Below are positions 10,959-22,060 of a DNA stretch of 64,000 nucleotides, piece by piece. The notes beneath the pieces were generated by a model, which worked only from the letters and a program-made list of their open reading frames with translations, had not been told where the DNA came from and made no database searches. Position 1 is the first letter of the stretch. Each line of letters starts with the position of its first letter. This DNA is from Candidula unifasciata (lineage: Eukaryota; Mollusca; Gastropoda; Stylommatophora; Geomitridae): NCBI GenBank assembly GCA_905116865.2, contig CAJHNH020002467.1, positions 22,501 through 86,500 of the forward strand, written 5' to 3'. Both the position numbers and the translations under genes were made by a program.

Positions 10959-11595
10959 CTAACAAGTATGTTATTTCGCCAGTTTTTCGTACACCTGCTT
11001 GTTGTTAGCGATATAACCGCTCAAGTTAAATGGATACAATTTTTTGAAATTTTTATTTCTCTTAGGAAGTTCCAGAATTTTGTTTTACATTGAACCAAGT
11101 CGTTTCTAGAGTATCTGAAACAAGCATAAAACTACGCTGTACTCTAGGCATTTCCCTGACATGCTTTTCCTATTGAAAATATCGTCGTTAGCTGCTCTGC
11201 CTTGCCTGTACTTTTTTGTAATTCATATTCTTTCTTTGTACATTCTTTGTGATGGTCAGCCTAACAGTTTTCTTACATTAAACGATCCGTGTATGGAACA
11301 ATCATAATGGCTGCCTTCGTGGAAGCGTGTTTACATTTTGTTTGCTCTGAAATCATTTGTATAAGTGATGTTCTAAACAATGTCAAGTGGTAAAATGTAT
11401 TGAATATATTCTAGGAAGCGAAAGTTTCACTTGAAAAGGTTTATGAGTGCTACATAGGGATATAGATAATCAGATTTAAACCATACTATTGAGAACGACG
11501 TACATGTAAACATTGAAATTCCTACAAGTAATTTTGTGCATATGTCAATGTAGTGGTAATAATAATAGTAGAACCAGAACCAAAGTTGCCACATT
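10350..11595. other. AT-rich stretch without recognised gene
   Basis: Contains an ATA repeat ending in a small palindrome (TGAAATAAT / ATTATTTCA, about 10661-10680) and a T30 run at 10925-10954. No coding signal was recognised. Confidence 0.5.
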
Positions 11596-11599
11596 CACA

Positions 11600-12770
11600 G
11601 TACTGAGCCCACTCACAGTCGGTCATCGATAAAAATCAACGACCTTTATGGCATTGATGATGATCCAGATACAGATTTAGATGAATATGATGAGGCAGTT
11701 TTTCTATCTGTGACAGTGAAGGGTACAGGATTGTAGACCTGGATATTCGATGTCATCAGATTTCATCACAGCTGGTTTTTGCATTTTGTTACAACTACGT
11801 CAGACTTACTGAGAATGACAGACAAAGACTAATAGTCAATTTGAGTTTGTATGCAGCAACCAGAATTATAAAAAGACAGACCATGTTTCAATCCAACCGT
11901 CAAATAAGTGGCGTCTACAGCAACAGCGTAAAAGTACGCTCAGTCAACTAGCAAGCTGTTTTTGCTATGTGCTGTGCAGGAAGTGACTGTTCGGACTTGC
12001 AAATATGTTGTGGAATAACGAATCTTCCGCCGCCTGTACCGAAGTGCACAAATAAACTAATAAATGATAGGATATAAGGTGCTTGGAGATGGTGACACAG
12101 ACAGCTTTAAAAGAGTTTCTGATTCAAAGTTCGGTGAGACTCCTGTTGTTAAGATTGAATGTGTTGGGCCCATGCACACACACACACACACAAAAAATGT
12201 GTACCCGACTACGCAAGATCAAGAATTTTGGGGGGAAGGGAAAGAAACTATCATATGAGAAGAATATTGATGGAAAGGGAAGGCTTCCTTACACACAGAT
12301 TAATTCTATTCAAAAATTTTATGGGAATGCAGTTAGAGGTAATAAGAATGACTTGAAAGGAATGCTAAAGGCTGTTTAGGCGATACATTTTCGCAAGCTG
12401 TACAGTGATCAAAAGTCTGTTTACAATCTCTGCAAAATTAGTTGGTGCTCATGTAAAGCAGATGTTGTTACCGACACAGAAAAGAATTATACACATATAA
12501 ATACCCTGCTGCGGCAATTGTGGATGTTCCCAAGCCAGTTTTCAGAGATCTATCCAACACTGAGCTGTTAAGAAAATGTCTAGGTGGCTACACCCAGAAC
12601 GCTAATGAATCAGTCAACAGCACAATTTGGCAACATTGCCACAAACACAAGTATCATGGACTAGTAGCTGTTAGGATTACAGCTGGCACTGCAGTACTCA
12701 TTTTCATGGTTGGAGCAAAAGCCCTAGATGGCACCCCTTGTGGCAATACAACTATTTTATAGACGTTTCC
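11600..12770 (+). pseudogene. Mutator-like transposase pseudogene
   Basis: Several frames together resemble the C-terminal half of invertebrate Mutator-like transposase-domain proteins. In order: a cysteine-bearing stretch CCAGSDCSDLQICCGITNLP (near 11970-12030), YKVLGDGDTDSFKRV and VVKIECV (12070-12165), GKGRLPYTQINSIQKFYGNA (about 12268), KISWCSC (about 12440), and PKPVFRDLSNTELLRKC with GGYTQNANESVNSTIWQHC (12520-12640). The GDGDSS-like, KIEC and TQNxNES motifs and their spacing fit that family. The copy is broken by frameshifts, stops and a CA microsatellite at 12174-12190, so it is not functional. Terminal inverted repeats were not found. A LINE fragment abuts its 3' side. The family call rests on remembered motif patterns. 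Confidence 0.65.
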
Positions 12771-12802
12771 TGTCAGAACTTTTCATCTCTACTGACACGT
12801 TC

Positions 12803-14640
12803 ATCATCATCGTCATCAGTTCTCGTTATGCCTAGTGGCACATGAGGCTTCAGAGAGGACTTTCCATGCTTTCCTGTCCTGTGCAATCTTCAGTGCAGTT
12901 TTCCATGTCAAAGATGCCGCACTCAGGTCACCTTCCATGGTCCGTCTCCATGTTGTTTTTGGGCGCCCCTGTTCTCTCTTTCCCTCCGGTGTCCATGTGA
13001 GAGCTGTTTTGGCAGGTATATTAGAATTTATTCTCATAAGGTGGCCACGCCGTTTCCATCTTCTGTTGGTAATCATACTATCTAAAGTTTCTTGGTTTGT
13101 GACTTGAAGTAGTTTAGTGTTTGAGATTGTATCTGGCCAGACAATTTTGATAATTCTACGTAGACATGTGTGGTGGAAGGTGGACAGCTTGTGCGCATCC
13201 TTTTTGGTCATTCTCCAGCATTCCGCTCCATAAAGAGGAACTGGCAAAATGATGCTCTTGTAGAGTCGGAGTTTCGTTCCTCTGCAATAATTGTTGGATT
13301 TCCAGATTTGAGTCATCCTTCCAAAAACAGCTCTAGCTTTGTTCAGACGTGACTGTATGTCCTCTTTGGTCCCTTCCGGTAGGGACATCACACTGCAAAG
13401 ATATGTGAAATGTTCTATATTTTCAAGAGTTTGGTTTTTTATGGTCACTGGTTGTTGGTTTGGACTGCTTGTCATAATCTTAGTTTTCTTTGTATTTATT
13501 CTCAGTCCAACCAATTTCTGCTGTGCTGTGTAGTCTGTTACTTTTTTCTTGTATATGTTCATGTTTATGTGATAGGAGTGCTATATCATCTGCAAAATCA
13601 AGGACCTCAAGCATGGTGAATGGAGTCCATCGTGTACCTCTCAATTTCCTGTCTACTGCGTTTTTTTAGTATCCAAACAATCACAAGGTTGAAGAGGAGA
13701 GATGACATAAAACATCCCTGTCTTACACCTGTCTTTACTGAGAAAGATGTATTGTAATTTTGTAAACTGCAGGAAAAGTCTTTATAGAAGAGAGCAATTA
13801 TGTTGACTATTTTCTCTGGAATTCCATAACGTCGTAACATTTTCCATAGACCGTCTCTATGGACGCTGTCAAATGCTTTCTCAAAGTCCACAAAATTAAT
13901 ATATATACTTCTCTGCCATTCATTGCATTGTTCTAAAATGTTACGTATGGCGAAGATCTGCTCAGTTGTTCCTCTGCCCTTTCTGAATCCTGCTTGTTCC
14001 ACTCGTAGGCATTCATCTACTCTGTTTTTCAAGCCGCATTATGATGATTATACCAAATATTTTGCTTGGTACTGAGAGTAGAGTCCTTCCACTCCAATTA
14101 TTGCAGTCTGTTAATCTCCTTTTTGGGGGATTTTGACTATTGTACCTTCAGTCCAGTCATCAGACAACACTTCTTTTTCCCAAATATCCTTGAAAAATTT
14201 TTCTAGAATGCTAGCAGTTGTGTTGGGATCTACTTTGAGAAGTTCGTCTTTGCCTGGTGCTTTGTTGTTCTTTAAAGTGTGGATACCTTTAAGGATTTCT
14301 TGTTTGCTTGGTGGTTCAGTAAAAATGTCAATGTCCTGAGAGGCTGGTTGAATATCTGGGGGACTTTCAGGATCAGGTCTGTTCAAGAGGTCGGAGATGT
14401 GTTTAGTCCACTGAATGTCTGCCTTGGTTATCTCTGATGGGTATGCTGTGATAATTGTTTCTGCTTCCGCAAATTTGCTGGGCAATTTTGTGTAGGGTTT
14501 GTAGATAATGTGCTTTAGCAGCATTTTCTGCTGTTTCTGCTAGATTTTCCATAAATCTTCTCTTGTCAGCTCTGGCACTTTTCTTTGTCATTTTATTTAG
14601 TTCGCTATATTCTATACTGACATGTTACGACGAAAAACTC
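12803..14640 (-). pseudogene. RTE-type LINE, 5'-truncated and frame-broken
   Basis: Read on the minus strand from about 14640: a linker (KKSARADKRRFMENLAETAE), then the start of reverse transcriptase (LKNNKAPGKDELL, IVKIPQKGD), the LLSVPSKIFG block in another frame near 14070, EQAGFRKGRGTTEQIFAIRN and VDFEKAFDSVHRDGLW, TGVRQGC, the catalytic-site block LDFADDIALLS (about 13575-13615, frame shifted), then TYLCSVMSL, YGAECW and RRGHLMRINSN up to a stop at 12816. At least three frame breaks separate the pieces. The endonuclease is missing. The 3' end runs into a GATGATGATG tail (plus strand CATCATCATC at 12806-12815). It lies immediately after the Mutator remnant, in the opposite orientation. 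Confidence 0.85.
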
Positions 14641-14644
14641 TTAG

Positions 14645-15250
14645 AAGTAAACAACAGAAGCATCATTGGAAGCGAGAAGTGCAAGAAGGAGGAAGGGACT
14701 TGAGTTAAGAGGAGGTACAAGCTGAGTCCGAAGGCTTTCCTTATTTGACAGGGAGTCACTGAGGTAAAAATCTAGAATATTTTCACTAAACAATTTACGT
14801 TGTTTGTTTTAAAGATGTAACATCTATTTTTTTTAACTTATCCTTTTATAACTTTCTCAAATATTACCAATCTGTAAAAAATTATGCCAGCTTGCTCAAA
14901 TTATAACTGAATGTAGCTTATTTCGGGGGAATGCCAATATCATAGTTGTGTTATTTTTTATGTAATTTTAAAAATGTAATTTTCAACAACAACAAACAAA
15001 CAAACAAAAACAAAATGCAGGTAGCTTTACATAAAATCTCCTGAATGTGCACTATTTTCCATAGAAAGGCCAACACTGGCACTATTTTTGTATGCGCTGT
15101 TTAATTTTGAAGGAATTTGGCTGTACCATTTCCATACAAATGCGTCCAAAGTAACATCTATATTTTGCATATGTAAAAACTTAATTTTAAAATTAAAAAA
15201 AAAAAATCCATATCCCATAGGTATATATTAGATTCTATTAAATTCTGTTT
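14645..15250. other. stretch without recognised gene
   Basis: AT-rich, with an (AAAC)n patch near 14990-15012. No protein motif or repeat family was recognised. Confidence 0.5.
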
Positions 15251-15254
15251 TATA

Positions 15255-15670
15255 TGATCATTATCATCATCAGGTGCCATGCCGACTGGCGTGGGCGATC
15301 CTGCCTCTCCATAATCCACGATCTCCTGCAGCATGTGTCAGTTCGTGTGCCGACACACCTCGATGCCATGCAACAAGACTGTCAAGAATCTTCTCTCGTT
15401 GTCTTCCTTTATCCCTCCTTCCACAGATCTTTCCAGTGGTCACAATATGTTTTATTTTCCCTTTTCTCATAACATGGCCGAAAAATGATGACTGTCTCCT
15501 TCTGATGTCTGTGATAAGTTGTCTTCGGGCTCCCGCCTCTTTCAAAAACCTCTTGGCTGCTCTTTTTGGCTGTCCAAGATGTTCTAAGCATTCTTCTTCT
15601 GTAAAACCACATCTCTGAGGCCTCAAGAAATTGTTTGGCCTGCCTACCGATTGTCCAGGATTCACAGCCA
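15255..15670 (-). pseudogene. LINE C-terminal fragment
   Basis: The minus strand encodes MWFYRRRMLRTSWTAKK in one frame. A one-base change later it encodes LITDIRRRQSSFFGHVMRKG, VTTGKICGRRDKGRQREK and RIAHASRHGT ending at the stop near 15270. This is the C-terminal tail of RTE-like endonuclease/reverse transcriptases (RRMLRxxWTxKxxxxEV, then FFGHVMRK, then GRGRQR). A short GATGATGATAATGAT tail follows on the minus strand (plus 15255-15273). The frame change and the missing RT domain mark it as a dead 5'-truncated insertion. Confidence 0.75.
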
Positions 15671-15673
15671 TAT

Positions 15674-15738
15674 GTTAAAACTGGATGACAGTTAAAACTG
15701 GATGACAGTTAAAACTGGATGACAGTTAAAACTGGATA
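15674..15738. repeat. 17-bp tandem repeat, about 4 copies
   Basis: The unit GTTAAAACTGGATGACA repeats with a period of 17 directly 5' (minus-strand sense) of the LINE fragment at 15255-15670. It may mark the insertion junction. Confidence 0.9.
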
Positions 15739-15744
15739 ATAGCC

Positions 15745-16650
15745 TAATCATATGGTCATTAGCTATGAAAATCTGAAATTCCTATCTTTAAAATTGAAAT
15801 TTTTATGATTTTTTTTATCTAACACCACCGATTCCCCGCTAGTACTGCTTATTTTATCTGACGCAAACAACCTAGTCACAATTATAACCAAAAGCTCCAC
15901 CTAAGGCGATGATAATTGAACGTAGCGATTTTTTTCCGGCAAAACAAAGCAATCTGCATATGAAGACCGTCTGTACACAAGTCATGCGTAACAGACTTCA
16001 CAGGCTGTGTATCGTTTGCTGGAGGGATAAAATCTCAACCGTGTCTTCCAGCTTGTGTTTCGCTTGCTCCATGGATAGAATCTCCTCCTTCTGTTCCACC
16101 TGAAGTATGCCGGCTCTGACAACCATCGTTATTTATCGGACTTTCTTGTGTAGGTGTTTGTTTTCTTTTCCTGGATGTTTATATTTGAGATAATTTAGGA
16201 ACCGCTTCAGCAATTGTCTGCTCCTGTCAGCTACATGTTTAGTGGCGCCATTTCACCTATTTCCCGCTTCAAACTTGCTTCTTATATTTAGCTTCTCCGT
16301 CACTTTCAAACTTGTTAACAGCCTGAACTTGTCAAACAACTCCTCTAGAACGTTCTATTTCTCTCTCCACAGCGTCCTTCTCGTTTCCACAAGTGATTGT
16401 TCTGTCGTTTCCACAACTTTTCGTTGATCTCTGAGTTGTTTTCTTCGTTTTCTGTGTGGGATAACGCAGAACTCTTTTTAGTGAATGTGAATTGTTGTTT
16501 AGGGATGTGTGTGGCAATGTTTGCATGCATTGATTGGCACCTCGTGTACACTTCACCCACTATTTCCTTTGTTTTGTCTTCTACGTTTCCCCCTCATTTT
16601 GAGTCTCGTGGAGAATATAAGGATGGGGTATGCATTTGTCTAAAGAAGTA
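15745..16650. other. stretch without recognised gene
   Basis: Short open frames on both strands show no recognisable domains. Confidence 0.5.
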
Positions 16651-16654
16651 AGTA

Positions 16655-16910
16655 AAAGACGCTTTTCAACGCCTTTAGGCACATAGGGCTAGACATATAT
16701 CTTATAGACCAGTCGGCACCAGATGGGTGATGTGGTCAGCACGCCGGCCCGGTTTTACTTACCGGGACCGATACCCACTTAGGATAGGTCGACCTAGGAG
16801 CCAAAATCATTTTTGAAAAAAGTCCAGTTACACCAGGGAGCTAACCCACGACCTACCGATCCGCGGCGAGCGTTTAGCCGCACTGCCACGGCGACTACGC
16901 CTTAAGTAGT
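16655..16910 (-). repeat. SINE family A, full length
   Basis: From the tail (TTTTCAACGCCTTTAGGCAC on plus) through GGTGATGTGGTCAGCACGCC and GATAGGTCGACCTAGGAGCC to a head whose plus-strand complement is CACGACCTACCGATCCGCGG. It is one of the better preserved copies. Confidence 0.85.
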
Positions 16911-17067
16911 ATACTGTTTACTTGTATAGAAAAAGGGACATTGACCATCCGCCGAACGCTGGTGCAGTAGCAGTAGCTACCATGATTAGTGGAGTTGTAC
17001 ATCCACACAGCCGTCAAGTTTCCAGATCCACCAGTGGTAAGATTGTTCTTTTCCCAGCATTCTAGAC

Positions 17068-17228
17068 TGACAGCCGTCGTAGTGTAGAGGCAAGACGCTC
17101 GCCTGCGAATCCAGAAGTCGTATTTTCAGGTCCTTAGGGAGCCTGATTTCCGCTTCCCTCCCTCCCCCTTTTCAAACATGTCCATGGCTCCCATCCTTAA
17201 ATGGGTCACAAGTAAAGTCCTTAGAATA
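17068..17228 (+). repeat. SINE family A-like, head plus variant body
   Basis: The head GCCGTCGTAGTGTAGAGGCA with a box-B-like TTTTCAGGTCC is clear. The body diverges after TTTTCAAACATG, and the usual 3' block is replaced by GGTCACAAGTAAAGTCCTTAG. Confidence 0.65.
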
Positions 17229-17489
17229 TAAAAATGGTGTGTTTTGTTTGGTCGGCCGGCTACTGATGATGAAATCTCTCTCTCTCTCTCTCTCTATGCC
17301 ATAATATTCGCATAATATATATATATAATTATATATAATATATATATATATACATATATATAAATCATCTTATATTTTGCCACATAACCATATTTAAACA
17401 CGATTTCTATTTCTGTCTGTTTGTTTCTCGATAGCAGTTGCTCATAGACTTTATATATAGTAGACATGATGATCTTACTCTCTCTCTCG

Positions 17490-17498
<9 letters not shown>

Positions 17499-17564
<66 letters not shown>
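17499..17564. repeat. TA microsatellite
   Basis: About 33 TA dinucleotides directly 5' of the shared GAAACTACTGAACCG-type block. Confidence 0.95.
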
Positions 17565-18486
17565 AAATCAAAGTTTGTCTGTTTGTTTATAAGTTATAGA
17601 CTCGGAAGCTACTGAACCGATTTAGCTGAAATTTTCAGGATATGTTTGTTTTGATACCGGATGTTTACCCATCATGGTTTGAAATTCTACCTGTCATTGT
17701 TAGAGATAGTTGACCACATTTATATAAATACAGGTATGTGGGTAAACCAGTTGATAATTAAATTTGACCATTTCGCATACTTATGATTTCTTTTCACACT
17801 TTCTGATTGCATGTTAACGCTAAATTTTCGTAGATTTCTATTTATTTTCATTTCGATTTAATTATTTCTTCTGCGTTGCGTTGGAATTAGGCTGTGTTGT
17901 TTATCATAGAGTTCATTTCGTAATTATTGTGTATTTTTCCTGTTTTCGATGCATTTCACTTGGTTTTTTTCTCCAAACTGCTTCGATGAAGGAAAGAGTA
18001 GTCGGTGAATTGGGAAGGGAGAGGGGGTGGGGGGATTAGCATAAACTGGTAACTGAAAGAGCTTTAAGTCAAAGTAACTGCCTTACCCACTCAAAGTAGC
18101 AGTAGTAGTTGTTGTGATTGAGCGCTTACACCGTAGTGCTGTCATGCCGGAGACCGCCGGTAAAGTGGTGGCGTTTTTCTGTCGGGGAGCGAAATTAGAC
18201 ATCCTAACCTGACCAGTCCGTGACGACAGCATTAGCCTTGCGGCGCCAAATCCTTTGGCTCACGACTCCCTGTCTACTACTACGGTAAAACAGATAGCAG
18301 TGACATTATTTTAGTTATTGTGGTAGCGGTGGTGGTAGTAGTTGTACTGGTACTTGAAGGATAGTGTGTTAAATATTACACTAGCCGCATTTACTACTCA
18401 TTACAATTCCTGTTCCCTATTTTAGTCCGGATATAAACGTCAGTTTAAAAAAAAATCGTTGGGTGATCACTTTCAAATCCTTCGAT

Positions 18487-18504
18487 GAGAGAGCGAGAGA
18501 GAGA

Positions 18505-18552
<48 letters not shown>
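18487..18552. repeat. GA microsatellite
   Basis: GA repeats with two C interruptions near the start, inside the Helitron-like element. Confidence 0.95.
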
Positions 18553-18556
<4 letters not shown>

Positions 18557-18931
18557 TGGGGGAGGGGAGGGTGTGATGACAGAAACTGTTAACTTAAAGA
18601 GCTTAACGCATGATTTTAAAGTTTTCATTTCCTAATTTGTTTATATTTTACTAACGCTACCTCAGCTATTCTCATTTTTTTAACGACTTACTTGGTTATT
18701 TAGAAGTACAGTAGTAAGCTTTACGTCCGTCTCTTAAAAAAAATACAAACAGCTTAAGCATGTGATAACCAAATAATCATTTGTTTACTGTGTTGGGCAT
18801 CGAAGACTATCTCTGTATGTGCGCAAACAATGATTGCAACAGTAACCATATTAGACACGTACGATTTCTATTTTCTTTCTTTTCCATTTAGCCAAACTAT
18901 GCCACAGCAACGCGTGGCCAGGTACAGCTAG

Positions 18932-19005
18932 TTGGTCTATAAAATATAGTCTAGCCATGTATGCCTAATACGCACAAAGCCGTGTAAAAAGACCTTAACT
19001 TTTGC
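18932..19005 (+). repeat. SINE family A, 3' piece cut by the Helitron end
   Basis: Starts abruptly at TTGGTCTATAAAATATAGTC, one base after the CTAG terminus, and runs to GTGTAAAAAGACCTTAACTTT. The 5' half of this SINE copy is not found at the other end of the Helitron-like element. Confidence 0.75.
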
Positions 19006-19127
19006 TGTACCATTACATCAGTGAAGACCCCAGCTGGACTCATCACAGTTTCACTTTCCGCTAACTTTATCGTCCAAAGATATGGTTAAGTTGTCTTCTC
19101 TCCACTATTTCTCATCACTGACAACTG

Positions 19128-19502
19128 TCTCTCACTGTCATACCCTTGTGTGGGTTCCAGAGCCTTTTTGTGGGAAAACAAGAATAGACCCACTGATTTC
19201 CCAACAAGCATGTTGTAGGAGTCTACGGTACTTTTGTGTGATAGTTCACCCAACATTCCAGGAACTGCGCAAAGAAATCTCGGATTGCCCGAGATAGACG
19301 AATTAAAAGAAAAGAAAGAGTCGACTAATTGGTGGCATCCTTGGAAGTTCTAGCACATCTGCGTGAAATGCAAGGAATCAAAAGTAGACTTACAAATAAG
19401 CCGAATCTGTGAAACGGATGTGCACACAACCGTCAGGTTCTGGAACAAGACTAAAATTCCGATGTGGCAGAAAACATTTCCATCTTAGTTTACAGCCGGT
19501 GA
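19128..19502 (+). repeat. dispersed family E, long copy leading into GAA array
   Basis: Landmarks in order: GTGTGGGTTCCAGAGCC, AATAGACCCACTGATTTCCC, GCATGTTGTAGG, CATCTGCGTGAAATGCAAGG, AAACGGATGTGCACACAACC, TTCTGGAACAAGACTAAAAT, TTTACAGCCGGTGAACACC. The family is unrecognised and probably non-coding. The 3' end passes directly into the GAA array. Other copies lie at 9640, 21757, 22990, 26850, 50360 and 61690. Confidence 0.6.
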
Positions 19503-19676
19503 ACACCAAGGAGGAGGACGAGGAGGAGGAGAAGAAAAATGAGAAGAAGAAGAAGAAGAAGAAGAAGAAGAAGAAGAAGAAGAAGAAGAAGAAGAAGAAG
19601 AAGAAGAAGAAGAAGAAGAAGAAGAAGAAGAAGAAGAAGAAGAAGAAGAAGAAGAAGAAGAAGAAGAAGAAGAAGG

Positions 19677-19707
<31 letters not shown>

Positions 19708-19836
19708 GAAGAAGAAGAAGAAGAAGAAGAAGAAGAAGAAGAAGAAGAAGAAGAAGAAGAAGAAGAAGAAGAAGAAGAAGAAGAAGATGGAGAAGAAGAA
19801 ATAAAAGAAGAAGAAGAAGAAGAAGAAGAAGAAGAA

Positions 19837-19868
<32 letters not shown>

Positions 19869-19877
19869 AGAACAAGA
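19503..19877. repeat. GAA array, about 375 bp
   Basis: Begins as GAG/GAC-rich triplets and becomes nearly pure GAA from 19541. Single interruptions occur (GGAG, TAG, ATGG, AAATA). It abuts the 3' end of a family E copy. Long Arg, Lys and Glu frames, and Leu and Phe frames on the other strand, are artefacts of the repeat. Confidence 0.97.
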
Positions 19878-20524
19878 TTTAGGGCAGCATGACTAGTGCT
19901 GTCGCCATTTACTGTGCAAGTTAGAGATCCTATATTTAAAAAAAAAACGTCCATGACCTTATCGAAGATGTGAACCTGAGTGTCACGCACGAGAGGGCAG
20001 TGTTCTTTACAGTTTGGTAGTCTTGCTATGATTGTTAATGTGATACCGGCATTTTTTGGAGCCCACACCGACAATCATCGTTTGCAACCATCAGTTCAGA
20101 GAGAGCGTAAGGCAATCGGTTTAATCCGCAAAGATCAGCAACATGGATACATCATATTCGTAACTCACCCGGTGATCAGCTAAGATATTTCTTACATGAA
20201 TGGATACATGACAATGCAGATGTGGTCAAGGCCCTTTGGGCACTTGTAACGGAGTCAGAAGAGAAACGAGATTATTATGGCCTAGAGAGAATGATGCACC
20301 TGGGTGTAACTAGAGGGTCTGGCCGGGTGACTAAACTCAGGGGAAAGGCAAGACGAACATGTAATCAGATTACAACCGGTACCATAAGTACTGGAACTCT
20401 GCGCTGGCAAATGAAAATGAGGTCCAAGCGCCCATGGGATTGCCCTGAGTGCTGTGATATCACTTCTTGACTAAGCTCAACTTTAGCTATTCTCTACAAG
20501 CCAAGATACAGGTATTCGTGCCTA

Positions 20525-20955
20525 TCTGACATGTCACAATATCTCACTGTCACAACGCTTACATTACTCAAACTACTGCACGTGTCACGGTGACATGTCA
20601 CAATCACTCGTTGTGCCACAATACCTCAATTACTCCACTATTACACGTGTCACGTTAACATGTCACAATATCTCAATGTGTCACAACGCTTACATTTCTC
20701 CACTACTGCACGTGTCACAATGACATGACACGGTAATTCGCTGTGACACAAAGCTTACATTACTCCACTACTACATGTGTCACGGTGACATGACACGGTA
20801 AATCGCTGTGTCACAAAGCTTACATTACTCCACTACTACATGTGTCACGGTGACATGTCACAGTATCTCGTTGTGTCAGAACATTTACATTATTACTACA
20901 TGTGTCACGGTGACATGTCACAATATCTTGTTGTGTCACAGGGCTTACATTACTT
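20525..20955. repeat. minisatellite, about 65-bp unit, 6-7 copies
   Basis: The unit contains CTACTACATGTGTCACGGTG, ACATG(A/T)CACxxTATCTCG and TGTGTCACAAxGCTTACATT. The spacing measured between two copies is 65 (20763 and 20828). Each unit has a near-palindrome TGTCACGGTGACA. Confidence 0.9.
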
Positions 20956-21009
20956 CAAAACCACAGCCGTGCCATCGACAACCAACGCCCACAAACTATC
21001 TTCAAGACC

Positions 21010-21125
21010 CAAACACAAGCTTTAACACGCACACACCAGCTCAACACCCACACGCTAGCTTCAGCACCCACACACCAGCTTCAACACCCACATACCAGCT
21101 CCAGCACTCACACACCAGCTTCTCT
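21010..21125. repeat. CA-rich tandem repeat, about 22-bp unit
   Basis: Degenerate CACCCACACACCAGCTTCAA units, about five copies, directly upstream of the duplicated segment. Confidence 0.75.
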
Positions 21126-21579
21126 CGCAGGACTGACCCAGTTCGCTGTCTTCTGTCTCAGAGTGCAATGCAAAACGAGGCGGGCTCTGCAAAGCACACA
21201 TCGGTAGACCACTGATTACGTGACCATAATCAGATTATTGCAGCAGTGTGAAGGTGTGAGATAATTGACGGATCTCCTGGTCCGTCAGCGGGGAGAATAA
21301 TTTCTATGAGAGGATTTGTGCCAGGGCAAGTCGAGCTTTGGCAATGTGACAGTCTTTCTTCCTTTGCTGACAACTCCCGTTAAGTACACATAATTGGCAT
21401 ATCCGACGAAAGTTAAAATGGGGGAAAGGGGGAAGGGGAGAGAACTCTGATTATGCAGGTAAACTTTTGGAACAACCTGTCTTAGTTACACAAGACAGGT
21501 GGGGTTAGATGGTTTTGCGATACCCATAAGAGTATAATAACAGTCCTCATCCTCATCCTTCTTGTTCTTCTTGTTCTCC

Positions 21580-21749
21580 GTCTTCTTCTTCTTCTTCTTC
21601 TTCTTCTTCTTCTTCTTCTTCTTCTTCTTCTTCTTCTTCTTCTTCTTCTTCTTCTTCTTCTTCTTCTTCTTCTTCTTCTTCTTCTTCTTCTTCTTCTTCT
21701 TCTTCTTCTTCTTCTTCTTCTTCTTCTTCTTCTTCTTCTTCTTCTTCTT
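21580..21749. repeat. CTT array, about 170 bp
   Basis: Almost pure CTT, directly abutting the 3' end of the minus-strand family E copy at 21757. Confidence 0.97.
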
Positions 21750-21756
21750 TATATCT

Positions 21757-21920
21757 GTCTTCATCGCCTGTAAGCTGCTGCGGAAAGTCCGAGTTGTTCG
21801 TCCATTTGAATTTTGGTTTTGTGCCAGGGCCCGAATTATGCGTGTACATTCGTTTTACTGGCCTATTTGTGTGCAGTTAGTTGTTCTTTGCCACTCGAGC
21901 AGATGTACTCAGTCATCGAA
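21757..21920 (-). repeat. dispersed family E copy
   Basis: On the minus strand it reads ACATCTGCTCGAGTGGCAAA, then a TGTACACGCATAATTCGGGC variant, GGCACAAAACCAAAATTC and CAGCTTACAGGCGATGAAGA, and then enters GAA. The order is the same as at 19370-19502. Confidence 0.6.
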
Positions 21921-21927
21921 GGAAGCC

Positions 21928-21987
21928 TATCATCATCATCATCATCATCATCTTCTTCTTCTTCTTCTTCTTCTTCTTCTTTTTCTT

Positions 21988-22018
<31 letters not shown>

Positions 22019-22060
22019 ATCATCATCTTCTTCTTCTTTTCCTTCTTCTTTTTCTTTTTA
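21928..22060. repeat. ATC then TTC microsatellite
   Basis: Eight ATC units change to TTC units, then ATCATC and more TTC. This begins at the distal end of the family E copy. Confidence 0.9.

Larger units (their letters stand above)
17491..18931 (+). mobile_element. probable non-autonomous Helitron-like element
   Basis: The 3' end has Helitron-like hallmarks: a GC-rich hairpin, GCCAC at 18901-18905 pairing with GTGGC at 18914-18918, then nine bases and the terminal CTAG (18928-18931), with T following. The proposed 5' end is TC-rich and continues into a TA microsatellite (17499-17564), then the block ACTCGGAAGCTACTGAACCG and GAAATTTTCAGGATATG. That block also follows the TA tract at 57060. 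There is no Rep/helicase coding. The interior holds a diverged direct repeat (18005-18075 and 18553-18615, both AAACTGxTAACTxAAAGAGCTT) and a GA tract. The 5' boundary is the uncertain part. Confidence 0.5.

Noticed and set aside
16397..16651. 84-codon frame with FVLSSTFPPHF
   Set aside because: No recognisable domain. It runs up to a SINE and overlaps frames on the other strand.
19390..20074. Long Leu, Phe, Lys and Arg frames across the GAA array
   Set aside because: Same artefact. The non-repeat ends belong to a dispersed repeat.
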